Positions 63,154-64,000 of a stretch of DNA of 64,000 nucleotides are shown one piece after another (within the stretch, counting starts at the first letter, position 1; every line of letters begins with the position of its first letter). The stretch is from an uncultured Eubacteriales bacterium (lineage in GTDB: Bacteria; Bacillota; Clostridia; Oscillospirales; Acutalibacteraceae): the NCBI GenBank assembly GCA_900316555.1, contig ONDL01000001.1, positions 35,611 through 99,610 on the forward strand. Reading direction: 5' to 3'. The notes beneath the pieces are model-generated. The model saw nothing but the letters and a program-made list of their open reading frames with translations, was not told where the DNA came from and searched no databases. Made by a program: the position numbers and the translations under genes.

Positions 63154-64000
63154 TCAGTCGAATACGCTCTCAACGTGTTTTTTGCAGCCCTCGGGCGAGT
63201 ATAGAAAGCGGTCGATGTGCCTTTCCTTGCAGAAGTACTCGGGCGGCTTCGGATTGTACTTATAGTCAAAGGTGTCGATGATGATCAGCTTGATTTTCAT
63301 TTTCTCGGGGATAATGCTCTTGATGTACACGCTCGCCTGCTGACCCGCCTCAACTCCTGCTCGGCTTTCCGCCAGACCCGCAAGGTTCGGTGCCAGCTCA
63401 ACAAACGCGCCGTAATGCTCTACGCTGCGCACGATTCCGGATACGGTTTCGCCCGCGCGGAAGCGCGCCGCGTTCTGTTCCCATGTGCCGAGCAGCTCCT
63501 TGTGGCTGAGGCTGATCCTGCCGTTTTCCTTTGAGCGCACCACCGCGCGAATGTCCATTCCGACGGAGAACCTCTCCTTCGGGTGCTCGATACGCGACAC
63601 AGAGATCGCGTCGATAGGCATAAGCGCGACGATACCGCAGCCTATGTCCGCGAACGCGCCGAAGCTCTCGAGGTGGGTGATTTTCGCGTCAACTACGTCA
63701 CCTTTTCTGAGTGACGAGATAAAGCTCTCCATACATTTTTTCTGGGCATTCTCCCGCGAAAGTACGGCGTATTCCGCGCCGCTCCGGTCAGTGCGAAACC
63801 CCGTCACCGTAAAGCACACGGGACGGTTGACACGAGATATGATCGCGATATCCCTGACGCTGCCGTCGCGGATACCGAGCGCGCCGTCCTCTCTGGGAAT
63901 CACTCCGCGCATACAGCCGAGGTCGACAGTGAGGTTGTGAGCGGCGTCGCACATCACGGCTCTCGCCTCCAGCACATCGCCTGTCTGAGCCGCCTCGTGC
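63154..64000 (-). CDS. S1 RNA-binding domain protein (5' end beyond the window)
   Basis: The frame is open to the window edge, reading HEAAQTGDVLEARAV into the visible part, so the true start lies outside. About 282 residues are visible. They include one S1-like segment near the N-terminus and two clear S1 domains (SLRKGDVVDAKITHLESFG and FRAGETVSGIVRSVEHYG), followed by a basic C-terminal tail with a PKPPEYFCKE stretch. It looks like the short S1-domain proteins of Clostridia related to ribosomal protein S1, which bind RNA. A GTG at 63975 could start translation, but no strong site precedes it. Confidence 0.85.
   Translation of the reverse strand, partial: HEAAQTGDVLEARAVMCDAAHNLTVDLGCMRGVIPREDGALGIRDGSVRDIAIISRVNRPVCFTVTGFRTDRSGAEYAVLSRENAQKKCMESFISSLRKGDVVDAKITHLESFGAFADIGCGIVALMPIDAISVSRIEHPKERFSVGMDIRAVVRSKENGRISLSHKELLGTWEQNAARFRAGETVSGIVRSVEHYGAFVELAPNLAGLAESRAGVEAGQQASVYIKSIIPEKMKIKLIIIDTFDYKYNPKPPEYFCKERHIDRFLYSPEGCKKHVESVFD

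Noticed and set aside
1-64000. Mobile elements, prophage, CRISPR, rRNA or tRNA
   Set aside because: No transposase, integrase, phage structural gene, spaced direct-repeat array or RNA gene was seen on either strand.

Overview
The window reads as a chromosomal segment of a gut-type, spore-forming Clostridia bacterium, most likely of the Ruminococcus/Oscillospirales group. The evidence is combined: AGGAGG-type ribosome binding sites; housekeeping promoters with an almost invariant 17-bp spacer; an A/V-type ATPase; sporulation genes (ylbJ, yqfC, yqfD); a secreted CotH protein ending in a dockerin; a rubredoxin-containing flavodiiron protein for coping with oxygen; and a firmicute-type core (rnj, gdpP-rplI-dnaB, tilS-hpt-ftsH, nrdR, recG). 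Coding DNA is GC-rich while intergenic DNA is AT-rich. No rRNA, tRNA, CRISPR array, prophage or insertion sequence was seen. The genus assignment is inference.

Layout. 1-2.5 kb: start of an A/V-ATPase operon on the minus strand. 2.6-7.2 kb: ybaK overlapped by a very large RND exporter with a coiled-coil insertion. 7.2-10.7 kb: a membrane-anchored XRE regulator with a small membrane protein, a glycosyltransferase and an orphan DNA methyltransferase. 10.8-14.9 kb: an apparent operon of an acyl-CoA ligase, a sodium/solute symporter and a K+ channel, behind a leader with a terminator-like hairpin. 14.9-20.1 kb: NhaC antiporter, a possible small RNA, a patatin lipase, and a monoacylglycerol-lipase-like hydrolase overlapping glycerol kinase. 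20.2-22.2 kb: dockerin-bearing CotH protein. 22.2-26.8 kb: oxygen and peroxide defence (four-domain flavodiiron protein; peroxidase-thioredoxin-thioredoxin reductase operon with a palindromic operator) plus one unrecognised gene. 26.9-30.1 kb: CBS membrane protein, ClpP-like protease, UppP. 30.1-36.7 kb: FtsK/SpoIIIE, YgiQ, TyrRS, MscL with a zinc ribbon. 36.8-41.7 kb: PAP2 phosphatase and a sporulation block in which ylbJ-asnB and yqfC-yqfD diverge from overlapping sigma-E-like promoters. 41.8-48.4 kb: ymdB, fakA-like, recG, dacF and nrdR, the last with putative NrdR boxes in its own promoter. 48.5-58.8 kb: rnhA, rnj, gdpP-rplI-dnaB-tilS-hpt-ftsH. 58.9-64 kb: uvrA with a possible LexA box, rmuC, and the start-truncated end of an S1-domain protein.

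Most genes are ordinary core genes. The signals least explained by ordinary annotation are: a dispersed intergenic repeat in five copies, all in the same orientation (GC head plus an AATTTTC-unit tail), one copy of which supplies the last codons and stop of rmuC and another of which abuts recG; a candidate small RNA between nhaC and the patatin gene; the paired sigma-E-like promoters; the autoregulatory-looking NrdR boxes; and the operator over the peroxidase promoter. All regulatory calls were made by eye from sequence and have not been tested.
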